Source: Phallusia mammillata (lineage: Eukaryota; Chordata; Ascidiacea; Phlebobranchia; Ascidiidae). Taken from it: a DNA stretch of 64,000 nt. Below are positions 12,778 through 26,600 of this stretch, piece by piece. The stretch is from contig QLIY01000224.1 of the NCBI GenBank assembly GCA_003260075.1, positions 62,001 through 126,000 of the forward strand, read 5' to 3'. The notes beneath the pieces were generated by a model. That model worked only from the letters and a program-made list of their open reading frames with translations. It did not search any database and was not told the DNA's origin. How positions within the stretch are numbered: position 1 is the stretch's first letter; the number at the start of each line of letters is the position of its first letter. A program made the position numbers and the translations under genes.

Positions 12778-15019
12778 ATCGCTTTGAAGATATCAATTTC
12801 ATGCGTCAAATTTTTTCAAGAGGTGATGCGAACTGATTTTCTGTAAATCGATGTAACGTATGCTTTGATCTGCTGGTGCATAAAAAAACCCGGTCTAAGA
12901 AAGTGTTTTTAAACTAATGACTAGAATCACCGTGGAAGTGATTTTATGACAGTGTTACACTTCATTCCAATTGTTAAATACCCTTTGCACTGATGAAAAA
13001 CAGCAATTGTTAAAACGTTTAAATTATTTGAAAGTATTCATTTTATGTACAAGGGACCTTACAAGATATGTTTTTGCATTTTACTTAAGTCCATGCGTAG
13101 TTTTGGTAACAATTTTCAAAACTTTGGTGAATCTTCCTTGATTGACAAGGTGAGCAATTAAAGTGCCAAAAAGAGGGGACTTGAATGATGGAGTAAAAGT
13201 TAAAACCCCAAAGCCCGGCAAGGGATTACTTGCAAAAACAGCGTTATCTGAAAACCAAAGAGGCACAACTCAATGCTTTGGGCTCCTTAACATAACACTT
13301 TCTAAACCGGGAAATTCGTTGCTACTATCGCACAAATTAGTTGAGTAAACAAATTGAAAGTTTTAACAAATGAAATAAAGTGAAGAGACTTTGATTGGTG
13401 TGTTGTGTAGGTACACTGCGGCCGTTGGTGCCGGTACGCCGGAATTGCCCAGATTCCGTGGGAAACACGAATTACCGCAACTAATTATCGTAAATCGTTG
13501 CCTCAAACTTATGTTTCCGATTAGGCTCGCTAAGAGCTGTGGGCGTCACCTTTCCCTAGTCGCCCATTCAGCCTTCGATGTACTAGGCGGGGCAACAAAG
13601 GCGCAAAGAAAGTGCAAAACATGGCAACAACCCATTCAAACAGAATAGCACTGGTTTCAGGTTGCTGCTGTTCGAGTGGGCCGCTCGTGTTTTTAGTCTC
13701 AAGCCATTGTCCTGCGCTGCGGCAATGTTTTGTCGCAGTCACCCAGCACAGAAGGAGTTTACACCAAACTCGTGTAGTCGAGTTTGATACAAACAGAGTC
13801 ATTTTACGTGTAATTCACGCAGCGTAGTCTACTCTACCTCACTGCATCTGCGTTTCTTTGCCCGCTGGGTTATGGGTATAAACAAAAACTGTGTAGTTGC
13901 TTCTACGCTCCGTTGGAAACGTTTGATTGCGCCACAAACCATTTGCTTTGTTCTTTTGACGGTATTGCTATAATCAACAAACTAGTGAAAGGACTGTAGC
14001 GTTCGTTAGTCGAGGTAAGGTTTATTTTTCGTCTAGATGTCATGTATTAGACATCACCAACTGCTAACTCGCACTTTTGTTTAACTGCTGTGGCTTTTGT
14101 AAGCTACCAAATTAAGTTTTTTCTCCCACGCCAAGTAAAAATATAAAGCAGACCCGCTTAATATGCGACACGTTTTTTTTGTGAACTTTGCCAATATTTC
14201 TTGACAAATGCGTCGGCATAGCTTTAGAATTTTGTAATGACCATTTTAAAACACTATTTTCAAAACACAGTATGAAAGCCAAAATGTGATGAAGTTAAAC
14301 GAAAAATAAAGTAACAACTACAAAACCTGTGTTGTAAACATCAATAGCCAAAATTCCAACATACTAAAATATATAAACTTCCTTACATAAAGGCAGTCAT
14401 ATTTTAGTATATACATACGTCAGTACTACGCAGATAGTTTGCGTAATATTGATTTTTAATTAATTTAGACCCACTAACCATGTCCAAATACCGAAAAGGA
14501 CTTTTCCAAAATTCTTTCCTCTTAAGGTTGTCTTCTACTCAAACACCCAAAATAGGCATTTATCTATAGCTCAACAAAAAATGGGTAAATTATAGCTTCT
14601 AAGGTTTATATTTTGCTTTGGATTTAGCTTGGGCAGATTTTGTAACAACTGCACTGTCCTTATGAAATATTAAAGCAACGATTTTTGCGTACAAGAAATA
14701 AATGTCAGTGCACATGGAGGGACAAAATCGGCAAGGCATGTAACTTTAATGTCACAGAATTTGAATCGGGTTCGATCCCTCGTGGCGTCATATCGGAAAA
14801 TTTAACATTAGGCAAATGCTGATCTGATACATTGGATTTATAAGCTCGTTTTGTAACGTGCATTATGCATGATGAATATTCTTCAAGACTGAAAACCTGA
14901 ACCTGGGTTTTCGAAATCTACGGATGCCTAAATTATGCGCATATTGTCGTAAAAACTATTATAATGTGAGTTATCCATGTTTCTTATCAGCACTTATTTG
15001 TGTCATCTAATCATTAATG

Positions 15020-15290
15020 CAAGGGTCGGTAACCCCTGGCGAAGTAGTTTTTCTTGGCACGCCAAACGATTTACGTGTTTATATTATACTATTGATTTAA
15101 ATACAAGATTGCCTTTTTCAGTTTTTGATTATGCAATACTCTTAAAATTCAACCAAAATGCACCCAAACCCCGCTTTTTCCTTACTTTTGAGATCAGCTG
15201 GCACAAGCGAATATGGTGGCACGGTAGGTCATTAACACATAAAAATAACAAGTGAATAAGCACGGGACGCTTAAAAGGTTGCCGATCCCG
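15020..15290. mobile_element. Degraded hAT-like MITE
   Basis: Imperfect terminal inverted repeats: AAGGGTCGGTAACC on the left against GGTTGCCGATCCCG on the right. Flanking octamers CATTAATG and ATCTAATG match at only 5 of 8 positions. Its right part (GGTCATTAACACATAAAAAT) recurs near 54410, pointing to one family. Confidence 0.5.
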
Positions 15291-17335
15291 ATCTAATGTT
15301 ATCATTATTGACCCCTGATCTAATGTTATTATAAATGTTATCAGATAAATTTAGTTGTCTTAATTCCACCCAAAAAATGAAGCTAACGAAAAGTATAGGT
15401 CGCGTAAGAATTCCACAAGTTTTGCAATTTGCAAATGTAATATGGTTTGTTGTATTTCGAATGTTTTGGATTTTTTCAGTTTTTCATGTCTTTAAGCAGT
15501 TTAAAGCAGGCATAAAGATTTGGTTTGGATAAAGGCATGGATCATTTTCTTAGCAATCAGATCATAGGGTCTTTATACACATGATATAAAACACAAATGG
15601 ACCTACAGTACTATTTTCTCATTTAAGAAATCGAACAGTTACATTAAACTAGTAACAAATTGACACCTAAGTCACTACCTACGTTTAAACACCGGAAAAA
15701 AACACTACAATCTTTGGACAAAATAGAGACAGCTTCACCGCGTTTCGCATGAACGAGCACGGTCGCGCCAGGTAACCGTGCGTTACGCCTGATTGCGCAA
15801 AAACAGAAGTGTCAGGTTGCTTGTCGGAAAGAGAGAGGGAGTCAAGATTAATGTTCACGGTGCTTGATTGTGCAACGTTTAGCGAGGAAAAATATCTTGA
15901 TGAATCGTGGCGGGTTTGAGTTTGTACAGGTTAGCTTGTTTTTCAAGAGGGGACTTGTTTTTTGTTGAAAATGCTGCCAACTGTAGAACACTTGACATTT
16001 CCGCAAAACCCAGACACGCGATAAGTTTGGCAAGTTGGTAGTTCCAAATTTCGAGTGTTTAAAAAGCGTAATCAAGACGAATTTTTTTTAATTCACATTT
16101 TAGGGAGCGTTTTTCGTTTGTTTCAATGCGCTTTTCCTTTGTGAAAATAATAATTTAAAATGTCAGACAAATATTTAAAACAAGGAGATACGCTTCTAAC
16201 AACTTACCCGATTAGATAGTTTCAAACGAGTTAAATTTTTTTTTAAAAGGCATATTTACGTTGTGTACTCACATACTCAATAAGTTCGCGTATTTTTTAC
16301 AGTTTTAAGAGTCTTTGGTGATTCGAGATTGTTACCGTCTTTCTTCAAACAAAACAACAATGAAAATATTTCAAATGACTGACGACTGTTTCAATTGACC
16401 CGATGGCAGTGTTTTGCTTTGGAGGTTTAGGTCACTGTACATGCCCAGGGTAAACAGCCCTTCCACGAGCAAACATTGTTTCGTAATCTTTGCTCCCTGG
16501 GCCCTATAACCCTGCACACCGTAAGAGCTTTTGGCATTCCGTGGATGCGACCAGTGGCATAGCGTGACAGGATTCTGTCAAGCAAGAACATACCACAAAC
16601 TCCACGGAGTCCTGACGAGCGTTTTTGGTAACCGGACACAGTTTAAGAGAAACGGAATCTTGGTTCAAAATCTAGTTTTGTCAAGAGAAAGCTATTTCTC
16701 TTCTTTGCAATAATTGAAAGTCTGTACGTTTGAAGTATTTTTGCAACTAGAAATCGTGGGAGGTGGGACTGATGACTTAGGTTCTCCATTAGGGTGTCCT
16801 ACTTCAGTAGAATAAGAGAAAAAATCCCTACCTATTTTACAACAAGTTTTTGTCATGTCGAAACAACTTATAAATTTGACCCAAATAAGAAAACAATGCA
16901 TGTAAAAAACGGCGTTTAACTTTTACTGACAGTAACATCTATAAACACCAGAGCACCAAACCACACACATGCAAGATGTTGCCATGAACACCAAAGATTT
17001 TGTCGGATGGATCAAACATCACTGTGTCACTTACGACACCTTGTGGGCGACAATGATATGTAAGAAAGACTGTCCAGAAAAGCAAGTAAAATTGGAGTTG
17101 CGGACATCGTCAATACCAAACCATTAATTTTTAAAATGTGCAATCCTGGTGTAGGCGTTTCGGGACATATAGGACATTGAAACGTTACTTTAGAACAAAA
17201 ATCTGCTGGAAGAGCAACAATTGTAAAGAAGCAATGCGCCTGTTCCGTTGTGAATTTGTTGACAACAACCATTACTGAACACAAAACCACCTTTGAAACT
17301 AAGAAATTAAAAAAAAACAAGTTTCCCAAAGGTCT

Positions 17336-19807
17336 CTAAAGGTCCAATTTGCCCTCAAACTGACTTGGATCAAAATCGAACCCGCCCGAAGGAGGTGGTG
17401 GGGCTTGATGTTTTTGGCCGCCTTCAGAGTCAGGACGCATTTCGCCCAATCGACCTAGGTACTCGGAATTGTCGTTTCCCAAGTACAAAAGACCATCAGT
17501 TCCCTCTGCCACATCTGTGATCCAGTCGTGTGTCTGTCCAGTAGGATCTTGTAAAGATTCAACTGCTGTTGCGTTCTGATGGATTTCGACAACGGTGGCG
17601 CGATACTCAAAGGCTAAACTGTTTACAAAGTGTAAAATATGGTTTAACACAGATATGTACAATGAAATATCAATTCAACAGTCGTACAGTGTTTATTTGG
17701 AGTCAATTTTATATTCAGAAAAAAATAATTTATTCACAAATATCTAAAGATAGTGACATACGTTCAGAGTCAGTTTGACTTTTTAACATAAAAATCTTAA
17801 TTTTATCTGATTTAAAAAGCATTTTTAGTTTCAAATAGCACCAACTGCCGTTGTCTTTGGAATCGGAGAAGTTTATACTTCTGTTTTAAAAAAATGACTG
17901 ACACTGATTGTTTTGCCCCTATTGACTATTTTTTGACAAGCGTATTTCATTAATGAGTACAGTTTCGATGGCCACAACCCTGAAGCACAGGGTGATTCTT
18001 GTAGTCTGTTATAACATTTTCATAAAGCATGAATTTTACCAAGGCAAACCCACCTTCTAAGCATGGATTCAGGAAGCAAAGTACCAAGCAGCTTTCTAAG
18101 CCAAGGACGTGGAATCACATATTCCCAAAAACTGTCTTTCACAGCATGCACAGCGAGCCAAACAGTTCGGCGGCGATTTGAGACCAAACGTCCGGGGAGC
18201 CCGGGATAGTATTCATGGGATATGATTTCTGTGTTGTTGATTTGCATGACACTCACGCGCCCCCTACCGGCTTCCGAAATCAGCAGTTCGTCGCCGAGAG
18301 TGGTGACTTCGACCGACGTCGGGGTGCAAAGGCCTTCTTTGATTACACTTGATGTGTTTTGAACTAGATTGTAAGCTATAATACGACCCGTGCATTTTCC
18401 TGTCACAAAAAACAAGTTAATCGATTGTGACTTAAAAAAAACAAAGATAAATTGGTCTGCTTAAGCAAGCGATAAAACGCAATAGATCTGTGGTTATTGC
18501 GGAGGTTTAAGTTCCAAGTTTGACGGAGTTGTGAACAGGCATGAAAAACGAGTTTGAGTTAATGTTGTTTATACTTCCGTTTAAACGCGTAGAATATAAA
18601 TATATATGTCAACTCAATACGATTATTTTTCATGAACATATAGCACACAATCCAAACACGGCATATTTTTTCCATGTTTTGTCGAAAAGTAACGCAATTC
18701 ACCTTCCAACAGTTGTTTAACTAAGGTTCCAGCTCCATACTTCAGGTTGCTATCCACAAGGTAAATAATACCCTTTTGAGAAAGAACGGCGTCAGATAAA
18801 GCTCTTATCGGGGGTGTGACGACATCTAGCGGTACTAGGACAGCTGATTTCTTTTCACGTGGGTCGATCGAGTGTAATCCCAGTTTGGGGTCAGAGACAA
18901 AAAGCAGTCCCATGCTGCATCGCATTGCTAAATACATCGGTACAGTTTATTAACGTATCATTGCTATAGTTATAAGCATTTTTCTGTGTGGCAAAAAAAC
19001 TTTTTTTAGTATAGTTGTTGATAACATCAAAATTGATTCACAAAAAGAAACTGACAAAATTTGTACATAAACAAAAATGGTAACTTTTTCAGCCTATAAT
19101 TTGTTTAAGACCAAGCTAGTTGTGTAATAGTGTCTGAAAACATTATTTCAAGCCTTTGTAAGTTGATGAAAAAAAAAAAGATTTAATAAAATAAAAATAT
19201 GTTTGTATTTAAAAAAATACTTTCTCTTAATTACAATCTTGAACCACCTGTCGGATTTGCAGATACGTGTAATAAATATTCAATTTCTCCAGCCCCTGGT
19301 TGACCATATTCGTCCTTTTTTAAAACAGATATTTTTCCACTTGCTTCGGCTACATACACCAGGGGTTGGTAATTATCGTAGCATACTGCTTGTGGGTATT
19401 TCAGTTTTCCAGCCTGACTTCTGAAACAAAATTTCAAAGCAATTGTATAATAGGCTACGTCCATGCCTACACACAATTAATGTCAAAATTACAGAATGTC
19501 CTATGTTGTTATAGGCCTACTAACACTTAACTATACTGAACCTTCTTGCATTGTGTAATATGTCGTTGATAGCAAATGCCCCACTCCATTCAACACTCTT
19601 GTTCCTATATTCTTCTATTGGAACAGGGTCCATTGAAGACATCGAGAGTGTCAACGTAAAGATAAGAGACAAAATCCCGGCCACAAATATGACTGGTGGC
19701 AAAATATATCTTGGGTTCAAAATCCAGAATACTCGTTTGACATTCTTGCGAATTATGGAATACCAAGAGCGTTTCTTTGGCTTTTGGCCGTACAAAAGTT
19801 TGCCCAT
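17336..19807 (-). CDS. APMAP: APMAP-like (strictosidine-synthase-fold) membrane protein
   Basis: Five exons with matching phases: 19807-19542, 19420-19248, 18927-18703, 18399-18040, 17613-17336 (stop TAG); 433 codons, close to the 416 residues of human APMAP. Residues 1-33 are basic and cytosolic, about 34-56 form one membrane anchor (PPVIFVAGILSLIFTLTL), and the rest is a six-bladed propeller. Family landmarks seen in order are GLLFVSDPKLGLHSIDP, GRIIAYNLV, ISEAGRGRV, the loop PGLPGRLVSNRRRTVWLAVH (like MPGFPDNIRPSSSGGYWVGM of APMAP) and SLQDPTGQT...GLLYLG near the end. APMAP is a type II glycoprotein with reported arylesterase/lactonase activity; activity here is not shown. The last exon adds a proline-rich end (APPPPSGG). 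The E4 donor was placed at 18040, because the nearer GT at 18054 breaks frame. Complete and apparently intact. Confidence 0.88.
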
Positions 19808-20702
19808 GATAGAATAAAAGATTTAACTGTGATGCTTCTAAGAACTGAAAAACAACTGACAGCACGAAATAAGTGTGTTCTTTTTTGTAACTTTCTTCAA
19901 TAGTTGTGAAAAATTTCCTTAGGGCCTGCGAGATGGTTTTAATTGTTCTACCTAAACAGTAAAAATATCTTTTGCTTAAATCTTGTAAGAAAACTGCTGT
20001 ATGTAGCACAAATTTCAAACTACTTTGTCACATAAATTAGGTATTTTAAGCTTTGACCCAGTTGCATACATCACATTGCATAACATTTTCTATGACATGC
20101 CACGACTAGGCTACTGTATCGAAAATCATTTCACACACGTGCCGGTGTCGGCAAAGACTACAAATGAGGCTGTTGTTTTGATAAGCAAACAGCTATTACG
20201 TGGAGGGTACAAATCCTTGACAGGGTTGAAAGAAATGACTCCAGTTTGTGCAAACTTTTTAAAACGGAGGTACATCAGATGTTAAAGAATGCAAAAAAGA
20301 TTTTATGTGATAAGGTGTTTTTTTACTCATAATATCTGTCAATCAACGTTTTTTTCGCAATAACGTTGCCGACAACTATGATTGCTAGCATGAATTCTTT
20401 AGAACAGTGAAAAATCTCAGTTGATTAAATGTTTCAAGTTTGGGTTTAATTTGTTACCTTTTTGTTTTTAAAAAAAATCAATATTTTAAATGGGGAAATC
20501 CCATATCTATGAAGTGCACTTTTTCACAACTGTGTTTCCCATTTAGAAATTTATGGGTTTTCAAAAATCATCACAAGCAATGCCCAATACAAGTAAAGCA
20601 CCATTACATTTGTGGTGCTATTGCCACATCTTCTCTACTCCAACAACAACATTAGTTGATCTTTTTATAAAATGCCATTCAATCCTTTTTTGATTGAACA
20701 CA
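19808..20702. other. Intergenic, 0.9 kb
   Basis: Lies between the start of the APMAP-like gene and the stop codon of NXT1. I see no exon, repeat or RNA gene in it. Confidence 0.5.
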
Positions 20703-21646
20703 TCAAGGAACTCTGAGCCGAAGATTGTCACTGACAATTTTCCATGTTCCATCAACATTTGTGAGGGTAAAGTTTTGTGTAAACGCTTTCAACGGATGTC
20801 CATCATATTTCACAGTACCACCAGCTGCCACCATAATAGTTTCTTTACCACTAGTAAACTGTGAGAGAACTGGCTGGGAATCAAACCAGTCTGTATGGTG
20901 AAAACATCCAGGCAGATCCTGTGTACATAAAAACATTAATTATTGGGTAAGTCTGTGCAAATCAAAAACATAACATTTTTTGGGATTGATGTTTTTAAAA
21001 CCTGAAGATATTTTTGGATGTTGGCGTTGCCATCTACTCCATTTCCTTCCCAAACCAGTTTAGCTGAGTCATGATACATTTTACCAATTTTCTACAAGAA
21101 GAAAAATTGGTTACGGACTCGGTAAACAACTGTGATATACCTTTTGTATACTGTTATAATGTCAATAACTTGGTACAACCAGCTAACCTACATAGATTGA
21201 AGTTTTTTTTAATATTTTATCAGTGAAATGTTATGTGAAATCTTCATGAATTTAATCTGAAACAAAGGACATTAGTTAATCATGACATTACAAGAATCAA
21301 ATGTAAACTCAATTTATTACAGGATTCAATTTTTTCGTTGGTCACAATTCCAAGTGGGTTTACCTTAAGTCATTACATGAGCACTACTAAAGTTGTTTAG
21401 CATAATCAATTGCATTTAGTTTGGCAAATTTGTCAGCAGACCTTACACACGCATTCGATGACAGACTTCTGAGTTGGTAAATTCACATTATTGTGCATAA
21501 GAAGTGATTCCAATAATTTAACAACAAAGCCTTGGCCCTAACTTTAGTCACAAAAATCAATCACTTTGATATAACTCAGACAAGAGGGGTAAATGGCTTA
21601 GAACAACTTGTGTATGGATGTATAACACAATTAATTACATTTACAG

Positions 21647-21730
<84 letters not shown>

Positions 21731-22233
21731 ATTATTGTGCATAAGAAGTGATTCCAATAATTTAACAACAAAGCCTTGACCCTAACTTTAGTCACAAAAA
21801 TCAATCACTTTGATATAACTTAGACAAGAGGGGTAAATGGCTTAGAACAACTTGTGTATCGATGTATAACACAATTAAGTACATTTACAGAAACAAAAAC
21901 CCAAAAATGATTACAAAGAATGCCTCTTTAATTAACGTTAGTACATTGTGATTGTTGTTAACAACTCAATATAATAGGCAAAGCAAAAACAGCCAAACTA
22001 CAAAGTACAAGTTAAACTTACATGTCGACTTTTGTCATAGCCCCCCCCCCTTAACGTTAGTACATTGTGATTGTTGTTAACAACTCAATATAATAGGCTA
22101 AGCAAAAACAGCCGAACTACAAAGTACAAGTTAAACCTACATGTCGACTTTTGTCATACGTTTCATAAAATAGATTGCAAAATTTGGTTCCTGCTTCCAC
22201 AGCTTGTTCAATCTGCAACTTTGTTTCGCCCAT
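20703..22233 (-). CDS. NXT1: NTF2-related mRNA export cofactor NXT1 (p15)
   Basis: Three phase-0 exons: 22233-22141 (start), 21091-21002, 20918-20703 (stop TGA); 132 residues against 140 in human NXT1. The first exon gives the amphipathic helix (QIEQAVEAGTKFCNLFYETY, like [20 protein letters not shown]). The second has KLVWEGNGVDGNANIQKYL, matching [20 protein letters not shown]. The third has DSQPVL, the strand GGTVKYDG (like CGSVKFEG) and NFTLTNVDGTWKIVSDNLR (like the NQNF...WKIASDCFRF end). Known role: NXT1 binds the NTF2-like domain of NXF1/TAP, and the dimer carries mRNA through nuclear pores. The start is fixed by the hydrophilic first helix. Two C blocks sit in the first intron; the one at 22041 also duplicates the last bases of exon 1. 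Confidence 0.93.
21487..21890. repeat. Duplicated segment around an 84-C block
   Basis: Left copy about 21487-21646, block 21647-21730, right copy about 21731-21890, with a few mismatches. Inside intron 1 of NXT1. The only long block that also has flanking copies. Confidence 0.9.
21932..22158. repeat. Duplicated segment around a 10-C block, copying the end of NXT1 exon 1
   Basis: Left copy about 21932-22040, block 22041-22050, right copy about 22051-22158. The right copy holds the true exon-intron border (22141); the left copy holds a stray piece of it. Confidence 0.9.
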
Positions 22234-22683
22234 CACGGCTTTCAGAGTTCAGGCTTTAATTTCTTAAGTCTTAATCCAGTTGTTAACAAACAAACTTGCA
22301 AAGATTACAATTACAGCTGAGCCACTTTTAAGTTCAAACTTCGATGCGTTGGCGCGTTTACAAGTTGTTTGGTTCGTCAGTGGTTAAACATCTTTACAAC
22401 CGCTTACCAGAAAAGTTATTCCGCACGTAAAAAAGTGCAGACCTTGCACGTGCCGTATTTTATACTTTTTGCGTTTAATTTGTGAAGCTTTTACGTAATA
22501 AGTGCAGTGTCTTAGCCAAAACAAAAGTTTAGAAGGGGTGCTACATTTATTTGCCAGTAACTGTTGAGTTCTCTTGATGTACGCCTTTCTAGTGTTCAAC
22601 TGCTAGAACTTGTGTTTCAAGTTGTAACCCATTGCGTAGTGTGACGTAACAATAACTGCCAGTTTGGTGTGATAACGCAAATT

Positions 22684-23013
22684 ATGCAACATGGCTTAGT
22701 TCTGTTCGTTGCTATCGTGTTGATGATTATTATTGGTGAGTCACTTTGTATAATTAACAACTCCTAAATGTGAATTATAAAAATTTCATTGCGATGACCT
22801 AATATGTCATTTCGCTTTGCAGTAGTTGCCCTGCACGTGTGGTCGAGTTTAGTCAAATCGCATTTGTTTACGTATTGTTCTTGTACGGTGACCTTTAAAA
22901 TATCAAGGCAATGGACCAGAAATGACCTTTTTCACATTTTAAATGGAGAGGGTGTGGCCCGTTTGACGACCCTGCTACGTAATCGACTGTTTGATTGTGA
23001 ATGTTTTTACTAG
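22684..23013 (+). CDS. Possible two-exon small membrane protein
   Basis: Not recognised. Exon 1 22684-22735 starts with ATG and encodes a strongly hydrophobic leader (MQHGLVLFVAIVLMIII), then a strong donor GTGAGT. An 87-bp intron ends in TTTCGCTTTGCAG, and exon 2 22823-23013 continues the same frame (phase 1) to a stop, giving 80 residues. Hydrophobicity runs for about 24 residues, so a signal anchor or signal peptide is likely; four cysteines follow in the remaining 55 residues. The start lies 450 bp from the divergent NXT1 start, so a shared promoter is possible. It could also be the first part of a longer gene with another splice pattern, or chance. Evidence is only splice signals, frame and leader. 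Confidence 0.35.
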
Positions 23014-23058
23014 CGACGAAATTGATAATGTTAGCTACACTTGCTATGTACAATGCTT

Positions 23059-23181
23059 AAAACATAATGTTTATCTTATTTTTGTCTTACAAGCAAGAAA
23101 AAAAAACGTACGAGCCCCCCCCCCAAAACATAATGTTTATCTTATTTTTGTCTTACAAGCAAGAAAAAAAAAACGTACGAG
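23059..23181. repeat. Duplicated segment around a 10-C block
   Basis: Left copy about 23059-23114, block 23115-23124, right copy about 23125-23181; the shortest flanking copies of the series, differing in the length of an A run. Confidence 0.9.
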
Positions 23182-23615
23182 AAAGAGTCTGCTAAACGCC
23201 TTTCCCTTACAAGTTTTACTGATAAGGTTGTTATCGCAACCGTGAGAAATAAATATAAATCACACATATACATTTTTATGTATTAAACGAAGCATTTGTG
23301 CAGCGGAACATTCGTTAGCTTCATGCAAGAAGCGTTTGAAGAAAATAAAGCGTTGGCCCGAGAGCATAAAAAATGTGCATGAAAGTAAACTGAAATGAGT
23401 GTTGAAACGTATGATGTGGTTTGCAGAAAAATGTACAGTGTTAATCTTATAATCGTAGCTCTTCCATTACACAAGAAAAAGTACTGCATGTGTTTGCAAA
23501 ATATTAAGACCTGTTTTTTGAAGAATGGCATGTCTGTTTTACGGACAACCATTATAAAATATCCTGTTGCAGTTTTTACAAAACATTGCTTGGTCTACCA
23601 GCCGTACAAGAAGTG

Positions 23616-26600
23616 TTAAAGTCTCAAACGCCAATAACGGCACGGCATATACAATTGACATTGAATGTGGTCGCAGTTACGGTAGAAGTACGGATAGTTG
23701 TTGCTTCTCAAGGGAATGCATACCCTAAAACAGAAGTGTGTTATAAATGACAGCTATCATATCGGTTTGTCATTGTAGCCTACAACAACAATTTGTGATA
23801 AAAAAATATACGTTAAAGCATATCTCTAAAACTGAGTCCCAGTTAATACTTTTTTGGGTTTGTGTAACCTAATCTAGGCTACCCCCAATGACCATCATAC
23901 AATATCACTATTATTACATTTTGTGCACTACGTTACATTTTAAGTATCTAAACAATTCGATTTTTGCATTTCTTGTCTTAGCTATAGTTTGGAAGAGTAC
24001 TTTTGTCCTATTCTCTTGAGAATTGAAATCCAGTTTAAATAACTACATTCAAATCTATGTTCTTTTACTGGTAAAAATTGTGGTGCAAGGGAGAAAACAA
24101 ATTGGTCTAAAGATAGAGCACTTTACCCAGGCGACTAACTGTCTGACTTGGCAAGACGCAAGTCAGTCACCTTATAACCTGTTGGTAGCATCCAGGGTTG
24201 CGTAACTGGTTGAAATTATCCGAACACTAAATTACGTGTCGCTAACAATCTTGAACTTAGATTAAAACACCTTTTGTACAAATTCGTTAAGTGTCATGGT
24301 CCGTTTATTACAAAAAAAATATGACGCATTTTGTCGATCTTTGTGTCCAATGTACGTTTTTGTCATCAGGGTGTGTTGCTACATTGGGCGTATCACACAA
24401 TTTGTGGAATGTGAAACGCCTAACACGACTAAAATGTGAAAAGGCATGTTTTTGCATTGAACAAACATTAAATTGTGAATAAAATTATAATACAACAATT
24501 GTAAAAGTCAAAAAGGGAAATTTCAAAATGGTTATAGTGGCTATACATAATTGTCTACGTGCAAGGTCTAGTTATCATTGAACTAGGCACCGTTATCATA
24601 CTGCTGGGTATTTTCATGCAATCCGTGACAACATAGGTTAGTGGTTCTCAACTCGCTTTTGTCCATTGACCACCAGTTCAAGAATGTCGTGGACCAGTCT
24701 ATTGGCCAGAAAGGTTAAATATAGCATCCAAAACAGGCATATTGGCTTGAAATATATTTCTTCCGTACAAAATTTCGAGAAGTGATATCAAACACTTGAC
24801 AGCTATAACAATAAATATCCAATAACTTGCATTACCTATTTTCGTACTGAATATTCAATAATGTACATGCAACTATTTTCAGTTGATTACCAAATATAAT
24901 AACATCCTTTGGACCACCCAAAAAAGCCATCATGGACAACCAGTTAAGAACCACTGACATAGGCTATTAAATGTAAAAACAAGAACTTACTTGGTGCAAG
25001 CCAAATAAGATTGCTCACACTCGTTGCAACAGCCCCGCCCATGGTCGGATATTGCCCATTCTCGACTGTCTTGTTCAGAGTCAATGGGAGAAGGATTCTC
25101 CTCCTCCTCTTCTTCTCTCCCCTCTTCCTCTTCTTCTTCTTCCTCCTCCTCAAGGTCTGCTTGACGTCTCTGTGGTCAAGTATAATTTGACATGTAAACA
25201 TTGTTTTAAGGCACTATTATAGGGCTGGCTTGACTAGTAAGTAATATGCACTTGCTAATAGGCAGGGTTGACATACCGTCCTTATTTCTAAGAAATGTCC
25301 TTGTTTTTGGCCAAAGTTCTTATTTTGTCTTGTTTTAACAATTACAAGGAACAAACTTAATGAAATAACAGTCAAATCCCTGCTACATGGAAAGTAGGCC
25401 TGAAACGTCGTAACCTAGGCCTGAAATGCCGTGACATGAACAAAACTTTGTCTACGGACAAGGAGATGCTGGAACAGATATTTTTCTTGTATAAATGCAA
25501 AGATTTGTTTCAAAACGTTTGTTTAGTTTTGTATGAAAATTTAATTTTTCGGTTGTCCTTATTTTGGCGTTTATGTCGATGACAACCCTGCTTATAGGGC
25601 ATGAAGAAAAAGCGACCACAACAAAAACTTCTTTGACCGAATTGTCAGCTATGTCTTAGTTTTAAAGTCGATTTTTTCTGTTGAAACTGGGTCTTCTTCT
25701 TCTTCTCTGGGATGGTAAATAATGCTATAAATTATACATCAATATGTTAAGTTTTTGGATAAAGAACCGCTGGTTTAATGGAAAGACTTTTCACGTTGTT
25801 TACAAAGGCTGCTATAGGTTGGAATCCAAAATAAGCACTACCATACTATACTATAGCGTTGTGTATGTAAGTGTCTTACGTTTAGCGCAGCGGTTCCCAA
25901 CATTTTTGTTGCCGTGACCCCTTCATTACATTCATAACATTTGCCAAGTTGCGGTGACCCCAAGGATAAAATTAGTAGGGTATAGGCTACAATAAAGCTA
26001 TATATTAAAGACCCACCCCTGCGGCAGTTACTATAGTTGATATAATAATGAACAAACGATGGAGGGATTGTACGGGCACTTTTCTTTTGTATTCTATACA
26101 CTTTTCTTTGGTAATCTATTGTTAAATTTATTGTAGACCATAATTCTTAATGTTACTGCGTTTTTTCTCAAAAATGAAGTGGTCCATCCATGCCCTAAAA
26201 CGAGTTGGGAGCCGCTACCGTAGGCGACCCCAGGCAAATTGTCAAGCGACCCCAGTTGGGGTTGGGAACCGCTGGTTTAGCGGCTAGACTTTGTCCTAGA
26301 TTTCTCCCCAATTTAGTCGATTTGAACAGCACTGAATTAGCTTCACGAGTGATTTGGTACTGCATGTTTAATTCGATCTTCATATTGCATGTAGACACGA
26401 ATTTTTTAAACTGTCGGGATGTCTGTTTATATGTCGATAATCCTTTTGGAATTATTTCTACGAATCTATTGAATTGCTGCTGTACTTCGGTATTTTATTA
26501 TTTAACCGGCAAACCTGTATACTTGACGTTGGTTAATCGTTAACCAACTTTTACATTATGTAGTCACAACCCTAGCTCTAAATCGAGAAGGGTTGTACAG

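Larger units (their letters stand above)
819..17335. other. 16.5 kb without a supportable gene
   Basis: Between the start of the protocadherin-like gene and the 3' end of the APMAP-like gene I see only short chance reading frames without family resemblance or believable splice structure. The region holds six C blocks (3183, 3949, 6734, 7205, 8236, 8501), a CCAAT-rich patch near 12.7 kb, a degraded hAT-like element near 15.0 kb, and stretches rich in GGGTTC/GAACCC words (about 11920-12120) that recur near 28700-28910 and 35280-35590. Upstream regulatory sequence for the cadherin gene is a reasonable guess but nothing proves it. Confidence 0.5.

Noticed and set aside
14740-14790. B-box-like GGTTCGATCCC as a tRNA gene
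   Set aside because: No stable T-stem, acceptor stem or A box around it.
24944-25201. Lysine/arginine-rich open frame on the minus strand
   Set aside because: It is the wrong frame of CNMD exon 25169-24991; the true frame gives the acidic run and CCNEC cysteines and keeps phase with both neighbours.
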